From Cerasibacillus terrae (GTDB taxonomy: Bacteria > Bacillota > Bacilli > Bacillales > Amphibacillaceae), in NCBI RefSeq assembly GCF_008039555.1, contig NZ_VDUW01000001.1, forward strand, positions 496,001 through 560,000: a stretch of 64,000 bases of DNA, given 5' to 3'. The translations under genes were made by a program, and so were the position numbers. This document shows, piece after piece, positions 54,698 through 63,379 of this stretch. The stretch's first letter is position 1, and every line of letters begins with the position of its first letter. The notes under the pieces are model-generated. The model saw only the letters and a list, made by a program, of their open reading frames with translations, was not told the origin of the DNA and ran no database searches.

Positions 54698-55410
54698 ATA
54701 ATTAATGAAATTGATAAACAAAAACAAGCATTATCAGTCAAAAGTAAAATGGACGGAACGGTTGTAAAAGTAAATACAAATCAAGAAAAAATAGAAGAAG
54801 GAACAATGGAGCCTGTTGTGCAACTCATCTCTAATAAACCTTTTAACGTCATCGGTACAATGAGGAATTCGATGCCGTAAAGATTAAACCAAAACAAGAT
54901 GTAACTATCATCCCAAAATGTATAAAGAGTGAAAATGGAAAGGGAGGAACTATAAAATCTGTTTCCCAATATCCGAATGAAGATAGATCAGGAGATATTG
55001 ATATGTATATGGAAGAAGACACCAATGTAACAATGTATCCATTTACAGTTAGTATTACGGATGATACAAAAGATCGCCGTCAAGGCTTTCATGTTTCGTT
55101 AGAAGTCAATCTTGGAGGAGATAAGAAAATTGCTGTTCCACATATGGCAATTATGAATGATTTGATGATGGATATAGAAGATGAAGACTCAGATATGGTG
55201 GATGACATGTTTGGAATGGATGATGAGTTTATGCAAGAAGGTACATCATTTGTCTATGTGTTAATTGACGGAGCATTGGAAAAACGTGATATTGAAACCG
55301 GGAATATGAATGATGAATTTGTTGAAAAAATCGATGGTGTTAAACTTGATGAAGTAGTTATCAATACACCAACTCCCGAAATGTATGATCCTATGATGAA
55401 TTTAAGTTAA
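54698..55410 (+). pseudogene. Remnant of an RND/ABC efflux adaptor (YknX/HlyD-like)
   Basis: An open frame from 54698 reads NEIDKQKQALSVKSKMDGTVVKV, core SKMDGTVVKV, the lipoyl-like barrel of a membrane fusion protein, then hits a stop at 54878. From about 54865 another frame continues the same protein (EFDAVKIKPKQDV) to the stop at 55408: a frameshift near 54862-54868. The rest shows the beta-barrel and C-terminal part (VSQYPNED ... FTVSITDDTKDRRQG, VPHMAIMND, FVYVLIDGALEKRDIETG), like YknX. The N-terminal membrane anchor and coiled coil are missing. The 54500-54697 stretch upstream holds no recognisable gene. Confidence 0.8.
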
Positions 55411-55559
55411 TGGAAGCCATGCTAATTACAGTACTTGGTGGATTAACTGGAATTGTAGTTGCAAAACTTGGCACTACTGTAGCAGCAGAATTTTTACCAT
55501 TTACACCGATTATTAATCCAATAGTTCTTGCATTCATTCATAAAGAAACTTTAATCTAA
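55410..55559 (+). pseudogene. Remnant of an FtsX-like ABC permease (YknZ-like C-terminus)
   Basis: A 49-codon frame begins at the adaptor stop (ATG overlapping TAA): MEAMLITVLGGLTGIVVAK and later FTPIINPIVLAF. The E-A-x-L-x-x-x-L-G-G-x-x-G pattern is that of the MacB/YknZ permease near its third membrane helix; everything before and the final helix are gone. The ATPase gene (yknY) that normally lies between is absent. It runs 9 bases into the convergent glcK end. Confidence 0.6.
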
Positions 55560-56513
55560 GCTTACTTGTTCATTAACAAGGTATGCTGCTCCAATCATTC
55601 CTGCATCATTTCCAAGTTGAGCAAGTTTAAGTTCACAGGGACTGCTAATTCTAGGTAATGCATATTTTCTAAAATATTTCTGGAGTGGTTTTAATAAGGG
55701 TTTACCTGCTTTAGAGACCCCACCACCGATTAATACATATGATGGATTAATAATTGTAGCTATATTTGCAATAGCTAATCCTAGGACATCTGCTGTATAG
55801 TCAATAATTTCTTTACTATCTGAATCTCCTTTTTCCGCTAATTCAAAAATATCTTCAACGGATAGTGTTTGTACATTGTGGTAAAGAGACGCCAATGGAC
55901 TAGTTGGATTTTCTTCAATACGCTCCATTGCTTGACGAATCATACCTGTAGCAGAAACAATGGTCTCTAAACAGCCCTTTCTTCCACAATTACACTTTGG
56001 CCCGGTTGTTTCTACTATCATATGACCTATTTCGGCCGCTGCACCATTCTCCCCTTTTAATAGATTTCCATTCGCTATAATGCCACCCCCAACTCCTGTT
56101 CCAAGGGTAATAAAAATAATATTACTATTTTTATTTCCTGCACCCATCCAATTCTCACCTAGAACAGCCATATTTGCATCATTTTCAATAAACACGGGTA
56201 GACCGGATACTTCTTCCATTTGTTGCTGTAGTTTAAAGTTATTCCAACCAATATTTACCGCTGTTATGGTCCCTTTCTTTCTGTCGATAAATCCGGGAGC
56301 ACCAATACCAATCCCTATAATTTGTTCATCAGCTATTCCCAACGTTTGCTTCTGTATAAAAATACTATTTATTATTTCTTCTACAATAAAAGTACCTGAA
56401 TGAGACGTATTTGTTTTCAATTCCCATTTTTTAATGATGTGCCCTTTTTTGTCTAAAAAACCAATCTTTATCGTAGTCCCCCCGATATCAATACCAACAC
56501 TTAGCCTAGTCAT
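55551..56513 (-). CDS. glcK: ROK-family glucokinase
   Basis: Phosphorylates glucose to glucose-6-phosphate. GIDIGGTTIKIGFLDKKG at the N-terminus is the phosphate-binding loop (core DIGGTTIK), FIENDANMAVLGE carries the catalytic Asp, GTGVGGGIIANG follows, and GHMIVETTGPKCNCGRKGCLE has the ROK zinc motif (C-x-C-G-x-x-G-C-L-E). Length 320 is normal. It overlaps yqgQ by 4 bases, as in B. subtilis. Confidence 0.94.
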   Translation of the reverse strand: MTRLSVGIDIGGTTIKIGFLDKKGHIIKKWELKTNTSHSGTFIVEEIINSIFIQKQTLGIADEQIIGIGIGAPGFIDRKKGTITAVNIGWNNFKLQQQMEEVSGLPVFIENDANMAVLGENWMGAGNKNSNIIFITLGTGVGGGIIANGNLLKGENGAAAEIGHMIVETTGPKCNCGRKGCLETIVSATGMIRQAMERIEENPTSPLASLYHNVQTLSVEDIFELAEKGDSDSKEIIDYTADVLGLAIANIATIINPSYVLIGGGVSKAGKPLLKPLQKYFRKYALPRISSPCELKLAQLGNDAGMIGAAYLVNEQVSLD

Positions 56514-56716
56514 AAGCTATCTTCCTTTTCAATACTTCTTATTTCCCTTTTCAATATAAGGATAGCTAACTGGTAATCTTTCGCTAAAATACAGTCTTGT
56601 TTATATAATTCATTCAATTCAATTTGCATTAATTCTAGGTCAGCTATCCGATCTCCCACATAAACAAAAATACCGAATCTTCTTAATAATTGTTGTACGT
56701 CATATACTGTTTTCAC
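56510..56716 (-). CDS. yqgQ: YqgQ family protein (DUF910)
   Basis: A 68-residue helical protein, MKTVYDVQQLLRRFGIFVYVGDR at the start (core VQQLLRRFGIFVYVG), typical of YqgQ. It starts at GTG with GGTGAT close upstream. A perfect extended -10, TGGTATAAT, lies about 15 bases before the start, so the leader must be very short. Cotranscribed with glcK. Suggested to bind single-stranded nucleic acid from structure; role unknown. Confidence 0.88.
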   Translation of the reverse strand: MKTVYDVQQLLRRFGIFVYVGDRIADLELMQIELNELYKQDCILAKDYQLAILILKREIRSIEKEDSL

Positions 56717-56851
56717 ATAATCACCATATAAATTATACCATAAAATGATTGATTGTTATTCTTCTACGGACATATTCATTACAAATCATTCATAGAATAA
56801 TGTGAAGCAAGTTTATCAAAAAAATAGGTAAAATAATGAGGTTGATCTTTC

Positions 56852-57679
56852 ATGAAAAAACTGGTAACCATTCTTGGCATATTCATTATCATTCTAGTAT
56901 CCCTTATTTTGTCTGATTTTCACTCAAAAACAAAATCAACAATCACTTATTTTCCACCAGATGAATCTATCCATTTTTCAAATAGTAATACATCTCTACA
57001 TTTACAAGAAAAGAAAGGTTCTGTTCAATGGAAAGTTTCATCGCAAACAGATGAACCGCTTTATTTACGACAAGATATTTCAATTGTCTATGTAAACGGA
57101 GTATTAAAGGCAATTCATAATAATTGGTTGGAACAAACAGATTTAATTACATTTCAAGAATCCTTTAAAAAGAAAAACGGGATATGGAAAACCATTACAC
57201 TACATCATGGTGAATCCCACCATACATCAGAATCCATAAAAAGCATCCAAGAAATGTCTCATGACACGCTATATATTCAAGGTAGTACATCTTTTCATAC
57301 ACCATCAAATCCTTCTCAACAAGCAATCAAAAAAACACTTGAGCAACAATTAGAAAAAGACTTACAGGCGCACTGGGACGAGTTAATTGACCATTTTGAA
57401 ATTAATCGCTCAGAATATGAAATTATTCCCTTTACTCAATTATATGAATATGAGGAAAAACCTTTTCCATCTTTAACAAACGAACAGACAAGGAGGATCA
57501 TGGGCCAATTATGGGAAGGTCTTTATAAAAACTATCTTTTGCCAATCGTAACTCGTAATAAGCCAACCGACACATATGTTCCAATCATTTTATTAAATAA
57601 AAATCATAATCATCTTCTTGTTTTATATGAAGCAAACCACGAAAAGAAGAAATTGATTCAAAAAATCTCCTCAAGTTAA
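56852..57679 (+). CDS. Exported/anchored protein of unknown function
   Basis: I do not recognise this 275-residue protein. It has one N-terminal membrane helix (about 4-22) and an extracytoplasmic domain of about 250 residues that is rich in His, Gln and Ser, with no Cys for a lipobox. A short patch HHGESHHTSES (about 118-128) is His-rich. The ribosome site (GAGG, 10 bases upstream) is modest. It stands alone, divergent from yqgQ and convergent with gluP, without obvious promoter or terminator. Confidence 0.65.
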   Translation: MKKLVTILGIFIIILVSLILSDFHSKTKSTITYFPPDESIHFSNSNTSLHLQEKKGSVQWKVSSQTDEPLYLRQDISIVYVNGVLKAIHNNWLEQTDLITFQESFKKKNGIWKTITLHHGESHHTSESIKSIQEMSHDTLYIQGSTSFHTPSNPSQQAIKKTLEQQLEKDLQAHWDELIDHFEINRSEYEIIPFTQLYEYEEKPFPSLTNEQTRRIMGQLWEGLYKNYLLPIVTRNKPTDTYVPIILLNKNHNHLLVLYEANHEKKKLIQKISSS

Positions 57680-57693
57680 TTCGCTTTTGACAA

Positions 57694-59238
57694 TCATTTT
57701 ATCATCTGATTGTACAATTTATGAATGGATTCATGTTCTGAGTCAAGCTGATATGCTTTTTTAATAGCATCCTCAGCTTTTTCTTGTTCCCCTATCTCGA
57801 TATAAAGTATTGCTAAATTATAATGTGCTTCTGCCATGTCAGGATCAAGCATAACCACTTTTTCTAAATCATCTAATGCCAATTCATTGTTATTTAATTT
57901 AATGTAGGCGTACGATCTCTGAAACAAAAGAGGTGCTTCTAAATCTTCTGCATTTTCTAAGCCTTTTGTAGCTTGAACAACTACCTGTTCATATTCCTCA
58001 CTTTCAAGTAGTTCCTGTGTATATATCCATTGATAGGATGCGGAGTTTACATTAGTTGAAATACCGTAAAAAGTTAAACCTGTAAATAATACGAAGTAAA
58101 CAATTATGGAACCCAAACGGATAACCCAACTTTTTTTATATGGTAAATGTACAATAGCTGAGGCAATAAAGCCACCTAGTAAGCCACCAAGATGTGCAGC
58201 ATTATCAATCATTGGAACCGTAAAACCAATGAGTACATTAAATCCGATTAAGAAAAGGATATTATACCCCATTGTCTTAAAGAATAATGTTTTGTAAAAT
58301 AAGCCAAAAAACAAAATAGCACCAAATAAACCAAATATTGCTCCCGATGCACCTGCTGACACATTAGTAGTAAAGGCAAAACTACTAAGTCCTCCACCAA
58401 TACCACCAAGAAAATAAATTATCATAAATCTTGTGGAACCGTAGATTCTCTCTATAACATTCCCAAGATAATATAAAGCAAGCATGTTCATAAATAAATG
58501 GAGAAAACCAATATGGATAAACATGGAAGTAATGATTCGCCACCATTCACCATCCATAATCATCGCTGGATTAAACTTAGCCCCAAATGCAATCAAATTC
58601 TCAGTATTTGTTGTTCCCCCGTTAAAAGTCATAATAAGAAATACAATGACATTCATTGCAATCAATAAATAGGTTAAATATAATTTTCCGTAAGAAAATA
58701 CCTTTTTTTCTGCATCGATTTTATTTTGCACGAGAGAAACAAATGTATGTTGCATTTCTTGAACTTGCTGTAATTGTTCTGCCTCATTTGGAATTTCGTC
58801 AAATGTTACTGGTTTTATTTGTAACACAGATGTTAATCTTTCCAGTTCAGTTAATTTATTGGTTTGATCCAAATAAAATACATTCATTTGGATAGGATAT
58901 TTATCTTTTAAATGCATTGGTTTCTTCAATATTTCCCAATCATCGACAGGACTATGAGTAGCAATGTAAATATTTGATATATTTATATTTTTCCTTTTAA
59001 ACATTTTTTTTATTGTTTGCACCTTCTGAAAAACGCTCATAACATCATTTTTCAAATGATTTTTCCAATGAAAACCATTTACGGCAATTCGTATAACGGA
59101 AATATTTTTCCTATCTACTTCCTTTTTTAGCCATATTTCACCATTATTTGAGTCTGAAACATATAAAATATCATACGATTTTTCTTTCACAAGCTGAAAT
59201 GCTAAAGAATATTGTATGAACTTTCTACCCAATGTCAT
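57694..59238 (-). CDS. gluP: Rhomboid protease GluP with TPR repeats (YqgP)
   Basis: Intramembrane serine protease. A soluble N-terminal domain (1-180) precedes at least six membrane helices with HLFMNMLALYYLG, the catalytic Ser in GASGAIFGLFGA (about 290) and the catalytic His in AAHLGGLLGGF (about 345). Two C-terminal TPR repeats (about 420-505; LDPDMAEAHYNLAILYIEIGEQEKAEDAIKKA, core AEAHYNLAILYIE) follow. Length 514 is near the B. subtilis 507. There it takes part in quality control of the MgtE magnesium transporter with FtsH. GAGGGGG precedes the ATG. Confidence 0.94.
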   Translation of the reverse strand: MTLGRKFIQYSLAFQLVKEKSYDILYVSDSNNGEIWLKKEVDRKNISVIRIAVNGFHWKNHLKNDVMSVFQKVQTIKKMFKRKNINISNIYIATHSPVDDWEILKKPMHLKDKYPIQMNVFYLDQTNKLTELERLTSVLQIKPVTFDEIPNEAEQLQQVQEMQHTFVSLVQNKIDAEKKVFSYGKLYLTYLLIAMNVIVFLIMTFNGGTTNTENLIAFGAKFNPAMIMDGEWWRIITSMFIHIGFLHLFMNMLALYYLGNVIERIYGSTRFMIIYFLGGIGGGLSSFAFTTNVSAGASGAIFGLFGAILFFGLFYKTLFFKTMGYNILFLIGFNVLIGFTVPMIDNAAHLGGLLGGFIASAIVHLPYKKSWVIRLGSIIVYFVLFTGLTFYGISTNVNSASYQWIYTQELLESEEYEQVVVQATKGLENAEDLEAPLLFQRSYAYIKLNNNELALDDLEKVVMLDPDMAEAHYNLAILYIEIGEQEKAEDAIKKAYQLDSEHESIHKLYNQMIK

Positions 59239-59266
59239 GTTATCCCCCTCTGGCCTCAGTGGTTTA

Positions 59267-59827
59267 TCATCCTTTGTGGATCCATCCGTTTTCTGTAATT
59301 AGATATTCTACGGGAATATCATGGCTTTCTTTAGGAATTTCTTCGAGAAGTTGTGTCGTATGTAGAAGTGATACTGTTGTATTAGTAAATTTCTCTAAAA
59401 ATCGATCATAGTAACCACCACCAAAACCGATTCGGTAGCCATTTCTATCAAAAACAACTCCAGGAACAATGAGTAAATCTATCTTCTTATTAATAATTTC
59501 TTTTGTTTTTTTAGGATTTGGTTCCAATAAATCAAAATAGGACTTTTCTAATTGTTGTAGATTCGTTAGTTGGTAAAATGTAAGTTGTTTTGTTTTAGGA
59601 ATACATTTTGGAACTGTAACTGTTTTTCCTTCTTCCCATGCTTTTTCAATGATTGGTTTTGTATTCCATTCATGATTCTGTGAAATAGTAACCCCAATAA
59701 TAGTCGCTTCTTTCCATAAAGTAGATGTAAATAAATGGTGGTATAACTGTATCTCAATATTCTTTTTTTCCTCGGCCAATAAATATAATGATTGAATTGT
59801 CTTTTTTCTTAAATTTTCTTTTTCCAT
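59267..59827 (-). CDS. yqgN: 5-formyltetrahydrofolate cyclo-ligase (YqgN)
   Basis: ATP-dependent conversion of 5-formyl-THF to 5,10-methenyl-THF. KENLRKKTIQSLY at the start carries the ATP-binding Lys/Arg, and the family signature VPGVVFDRNGYRIGFGGGYYDRFL lies near residue 127 (core GFGGGYYDRFL). I chose ATG 59827 (186 residues), with AAAGGGTGA upstream; earlier starts lack a site and would overlap the rpmG terminator. Confidence 0.93.
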   Translation of the reverse strand: MEKENLRKKTIQSLYLLAEEKKNIEIQLYHHLFTSTLWKEATIIGVTISQNHEWNTKPIIEKAWEEGKTVTVPKCIPKTKQLTFYQLTNLQQLEKSYFDLLEPNPKKTKEIINKKIDLLIVPGVVFDRNGYRIGFGGGYYDRFLEKFTNTTVSLLHTTQLLEEIPKESHDIPVEYLITENGWIHKG

Positions 59828-59849
59828 AAAATCACCCTTTAAGTATATG

Positions 59850-59881
59850 AAAAAACCCCTATCAAACATAGCTGATAAGAG
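59850..59881 (-). terminator. Terminator after rpmG
   Basis: On the minus strand ctcttatca pairs with tgatagggg (plus 59873-59881 and 59856-59864) with two G-U pairs, followed by T6 (59850-59855). Confidence 0.8.
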
Positions 59882-59894
59882 TTTATGTTGTCAT

Positions 59895-60044
59895 TTATTT
59901 TGTTTCGCGGTGCAATGTATGTCTTTTCAAACGAGGTGAATATTTTTTCAATTCAAGTCGTTCAGGATTCGTACGTTTATTCTTTGTTGTGATGTAGTTA
60001 CGATCTCCTGTTTCAGTACAAGCTAATGTAATATTAACACGCAT
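59895..60044 (-). CDS. rpmG: 50S ribosomal protein L33
   Basis: The 49 residues read [21 protein letters not shown] and end [10 protein letters not shown], the L33 family. Only one Cys is present, so this is a zinc-free (C-) paralogue, as in RpmGA of B. subtilis, which also lies beside yqgN. In zinc limitation such C- copies can replace zinc-containing L33. Ends in its own terminator. Confidence 0.95.
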   Translation of the reverse strand: MRVNITLACTETGDRNYITTKNKRTNPERLELKKYSPRLKRHTLHRETK

Positions 60045-60220
60045 GAATATCCCTCCAAATTCTTTATTATCACATTTAATGGCACAACTATTAATTCAAT
60101 TCGACTTATATATGATAGCAAAAGTTCGTAATGCAATCAAGAATATTTTATTATTTTATAGTTTTAACTTGTCTTCAAATATGATATAACTATATTGTGA
60201 GCTGAAATGGAGGGGTGAAA

Positions 60221-60424
60221 ATGTTATTTGCAGGAATCACAATAATTATAGTTGCGGTTATATTGTTTGTACTATCCTTTTTTATGAAAGATAAAATAGA
60301 AGATTTAGAGAATCAAGTAGAACAATTATCTCTTTCAACTATGCAAGACACATATCAATTAAAGAAAAAAATAAAAGTCCTTGAAGAGGAAATTTTATCA
60401 GATAGTTTCCAGAAAGATTCTTAA
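60221..60424 (+). CDS. Small membrane protein with coiled coil
   Basis: A 67-residue protein: one N-terminal membrane helix (about 1-23) and a heptad-like charged helix ([19 protein letters not shown], then [12 protein letters not shown]). GGAGGGGTGA precedes ATG 60221. It lies 41 bases before the next gene on the same strand, so the two may be one transcript. I do not recognise a named family. Confidence 0.7.
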   Translation: MLFAGITIIIVAVILFVLSFFMKDKIEDLENQVEQLSLSTMQDTYQLKKKIKVLEEEILSDSFQKDS

Positions 60425-60465
60425 TAATAATATTTTAGGTACGTCCGTGTGAGAGGAGGTTCATC

Positions 60466-61035
60466 ATGAAACAAACCATTCGTTCGTTTTCATTAGGTTT
60501 ATTAACTGCAGGCACTATTTTACTCATGATTTACTATTTCGTCGAAGAGCCCAAAGAAAAGGCAGTAAAGATGTCCGTTGACGATATGATCGCAGAAATG
60601 AAAGAAGAAGGTTATCGTGTCATTACAGAAGAACAATATATTACTTTATCAATTGATAAGGATCAAGTAAATAAAGATGCAGATAAAACACAAGTCGCCT
60701 CTACAAAGAGTAAGTCAGACGATGATAAGAAAAAAGAAAAAGACGATAAAGAAGATTTAGAGTCAAAAGATAAGAAATCAAAAGATGATAGCGACAAAAA
60801 AGATAACAAAGAAGATAAAAAAGATAAAGTAAAAACATATACATTAAAAATCGAATCTGGTATGCCTTCTTCTGATATCGGAGACATGTTAGCCGCAAAT
60901 GATATCATTGATGATGCATCTAAATTCAATAAATATCTTGAAGATAAAGATTATAGTTTACGTGTTCAATTAGGTGAATTTAAAGTAAAAAGCGATATGT
61001 CTTTTTATGAAATCGCAGAAGCAATCACTAAATAA
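60466..61035 (+). CDS. Membrane-anchored protein with MltG-like (YceG) domain remnant
   Basis: Residues 1-25 are a membrane helix. Then comes MSVDDMIAEMKEEGYRVITEEQY, a long linker (about 72-126) made almost only of Lys, Asp, Glu and Ser, and a 60-residue C-terminal domain: IESGMPSSDIGDMLAANDIIDD, core SGMPSSDIGDML, then FNKYLEDKDYSLRVQLGEFKV. This matches the LysM-like subdomain at the start of MltG endolytic transglycosylases; the catalytic part is absent. Bacillaceae carry such short MltG-like proteins near pbpA. Role probably at the cell wall, unproven. Ends in the shared terminator. Confidence 0.75.
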   Translation: MKQTIRSFSLGLLTAGTILLMIYYFVEEPKEKAVKMSVDDMIAEMKEEGYRVITEEQYITLSIDKDQVNKDADKTQVASTKSKSDDDKKKEKDDKEDLESKDKKSKDDSDKKDNKEDKKDKVKTYTLKIESGMPSSDIGDMLAANDIIDDASKFNKYLEDKDYSLRVQLGEFKVKSDMSFYEIAEAITK

Positions 61036-61084
61036 TTAATCCCCCTCATCGATAGTATAAACCATTCCATGAGGGGGATTAATT
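61034..61084. terminator. Bidirectional terminator between the MltG-like gene and pbpA
   Basis: A perfect 16-bp stem: aattaatccccctcat at 61034-61049 and its complement at 61069-61084. It covers the stops of both convergent genes. Confidence 0.85.
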
Positions 61085-63195
61085 TAATCTTCTTGTTCAT
61101 CATTCTTATCTGTTTGTACACGCTCTTTTTTCAATTGAAAATACGTATCTAAAAGTTCTTCACCAATTTTTTGACTGGCAGGATATTGTCCAGACATAAC
61201 GCCTAGATTTGGAACGACCACAGCAAAGGCAATTTCTGGGTCATCATGAGGAGCATATCCGACAAGTACATAGTTATTTGTATCTGCTAGTCTTTCTCCT
61301 GTAATCTCATGAAATACTGCATTCTCAGCTGTTCCTGTTTTACCAGCAGGCTTATATGATTTACCTCCAAAAGTCCTGTATGCAGTACCACCTGGAGTTT
61401 GATATACTTGACGGAAACCTTCTTGTACCCTATCTATCCAAGAATCTTTCATTTGGATTTTATTTAAAATTTCCGGGTTTATCTCTTTAAATAATGGACC
61501 AAGTTCGCCATTTTTTGGAACTGGATCATGTATTTCCTTTACAAAATGTGGCTTTACACGATATCCTCCATTAGCTATTGTAGATACATATTGACCTAAT
61601 TGAATGGTTGTATATGTGTCATATTGCCCAATTGAGAAGTCCAATAAATTTTTGGGCTTATCACCTTTATATCCTGTCGCTTCATACGGGTAATCAACTC
61701 CTGTTGGAACCCCTAAACCAAATTGACTATAGTAGTTACGTATTTCCTGTAGGGCACTATTGTTAAATTTAATACTTTTATTTGGTCTATAATTGTATTC
61801 CCCACCCATACGCATTGCAATGTAAAACATATAAACGTTTGAAGACCGTTTTAATGCATCAATATCATTCACCCAGCCCATACTAGAGACTGACTTTTTT
61901 ACCTTTGTACCAGCAATTTTTATTGGTGCATCAAAAAATTGCTGTCCTGGTGATGTAACACCTGATTGATAGCCTGAAAGCATTGTTGCCCCCTTAATTA
62001 CTGAACCAGGACGATGAGCATCATAAAGTACTTTATATGCATGGTTTTCATACTTACTTTTCTTTCGATTATAATGCTGACCAGACATCGCAAGAATTTC
62101 TCCTGTTTTAGGATTCATTGCAATGGCCAAAGCATCTTCTAAAAATCTATTTTGATATGGATGTTGCTGAATAGCATTTTTTAAATGTTTTTGAACGATT
62201 TTATCTAATCGCTTTTGATATTCCATATCTATAGTTAATACAAGATCCTTCCCGCGTTCTCCTTCTACAACTGTTTTAGCTGCTATTACATCTCCTTTTT
62301 TATTTGTAGTGTATTCAATTTGTTCTTTTCTTCCACGTAATACATCTTCATATTCTTTCTCTAAACCACTTATACCTACACGGTCATTTCGGCTATAACC
62401 TTTTGCTAAATAATCTTGTAAATTTTCAGATGGTATTCCTCTTTTTTCAGTTGTAATCGAGCCAAGTAAATTTTTCAAAGTATCTTTTAATGGATATTCT
62501 CTATTCCAGTCTGTCGTTGCATTGATTCCTGGTAACTCACTAAGATGTTCTGCAACGAGAGCATACTCTTCTGGTGTTACTCCTTTATTTTTTACAATTT
62601 GTGGTGTTAATGAGTATGCCTTATCTAATTCTTTCTTAATTAAAATTATTTCTTTATCTTTCTCATCTAATTGAGCAATTTCATCGTCTTTAATTTTTTT
62701 TAACATAACTTTATATTGTTTTGCATTATCTAATTCCTTTTCTTTTTTAGACAAACGTTTTATGACTTTTTCTTCATTTTTACCTAATAAAAACCAATAT
62801 TCTTTTAAATCTCGGTCTGTAATGGTTTTGAATTTCTTCTTTTTGTCTTCCTTATCATCATACATTTTAATATACTTCGATAAATCTTTTGCAACCTCTA
62901 ACCTGTCCTTCGCTTGTACTCCCTTGGGTGGTGTGTATGTTATGGAATATATTGGTTTATTATCAACCACTATATTATGATTTCGGTCAAATATCTTCCC
63001 CCTCGGGACAGGTATTTTTGTTCGATCTTGAATCGTACGATCAATTTCTTTTTGATGCTCTTCTCCTTTTAATATTTGTACAATACCGAGCTGAACAATT
63101 AGAACCGAAAATAATAAAAACACAATAAAAAATAATATATTTAAGCGAATAGGAACGCGTGATTTTTTTCCTTTTTTATGATTTATTTTTGCCAT
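61084..63195 (-). CDS. pbpA: Class B penicillin-binding protein PBP2A type
   Basis: Monofunctional transpeptidase of the elongation machinery. An N-terminal membrane helix (about 18-40) leads to the dimerisation/pedestal domain (about 55-330; VPRGKIFDRN) and the transpeptidase domain with S-x-x-K in RPGSVIKGA (about 408), S-x-N in KRSSNVYMF (about 459) and K-T-G in AGKTGTAE (about 620). Length 703 is close to B. subtilis PbpA (716). A charged Lys/Glu-rich insertion lies at about 110-210. I chose ATG 63195, with GGGGGAG close upstream; an ATG 36 bases earlier lacks a site. Neighbour yqgE is as in B. subtilis. Confidence 0.92.
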   Translation of the reverse strand: MAKINHKKGKKSRVPIRLNILFFIVFLLFSVLIVQLGIVQILKGEEHQKEIDRTIQDRTKIPVPRGKIFDRNHNIVVDNKPIYSITYTPPKGVQAKDRLEVAKDLSKYIKMYDDKEDKKKKFKTITDRDLKEYWFLLGKNEEKVIKRLSKKEKELDNAKQYKVMLKKIKDDEIAQLDEKDKEIILIKKELDKAYSLTPQIVKNKGVTPEEYALVAEHLSELPGINATTDWNREYPLKDTLKNLLGSITTEKRGIPSENLQDYLAKGYSRNDRVGISGLEKEYEDVLRGRKEQIEYTTNKKGDVIAAKTVVEGERGKDLVLTIDMEYQKRLDKIVQKHLKNAIQQHPYQNRFLEDALAIAMNPKTGEILAMSGQHYNRKKSKYENHAYKVLYDAHRPGSVIKGATMLSGYQSGVTSPGQQFFDAPIKIAGTKVKKSVSSMGWVNDIDALKRSSNVYMFYIAMRMGGEYNYRPNKSIKFNNSALQEIRNYYSQFGLGVPTGVDYPYEATGYKGDKPKNLLDFSIGQYDTYTTIQLGQYVSTIANGGYRVKPHFVKEIHDPVPKNGELGPLFKEINPEILNKIQMKDSWIDRVQEGFRQVYQTPGGTAYRTFGGKSYKPAGKTGTAENAVFHEITGERLADTNNYVLVGYAPHDDPEIAFAVVVPNLGVMSGQYPASQKIGEELLDTYFQLKKERVQTDKNDEQED

Positions 63196-63379
63196 CTTTC
63201 TCCCCCATTTTATCCTACAATAAACATTCAAACATGATGCTTATCCCATTATATCATCAAATAGGATTTCGTTAATGGGTAGATTTATGTTTTTTTAAAA
63301 AATACGTTGTTTCCTATTCGTTTTTTTAAAAAAGTGTACAACACCACATTAGTCACAGGTGATGTGAAAGCAACATCCA

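Noticed and set aside
55003..55410. A separate 135-residue acidic protein
   Set aside because: It continues upstream without stops in the same frame to about 54865 and is the C-terminal part of the broken efflux adaptor.
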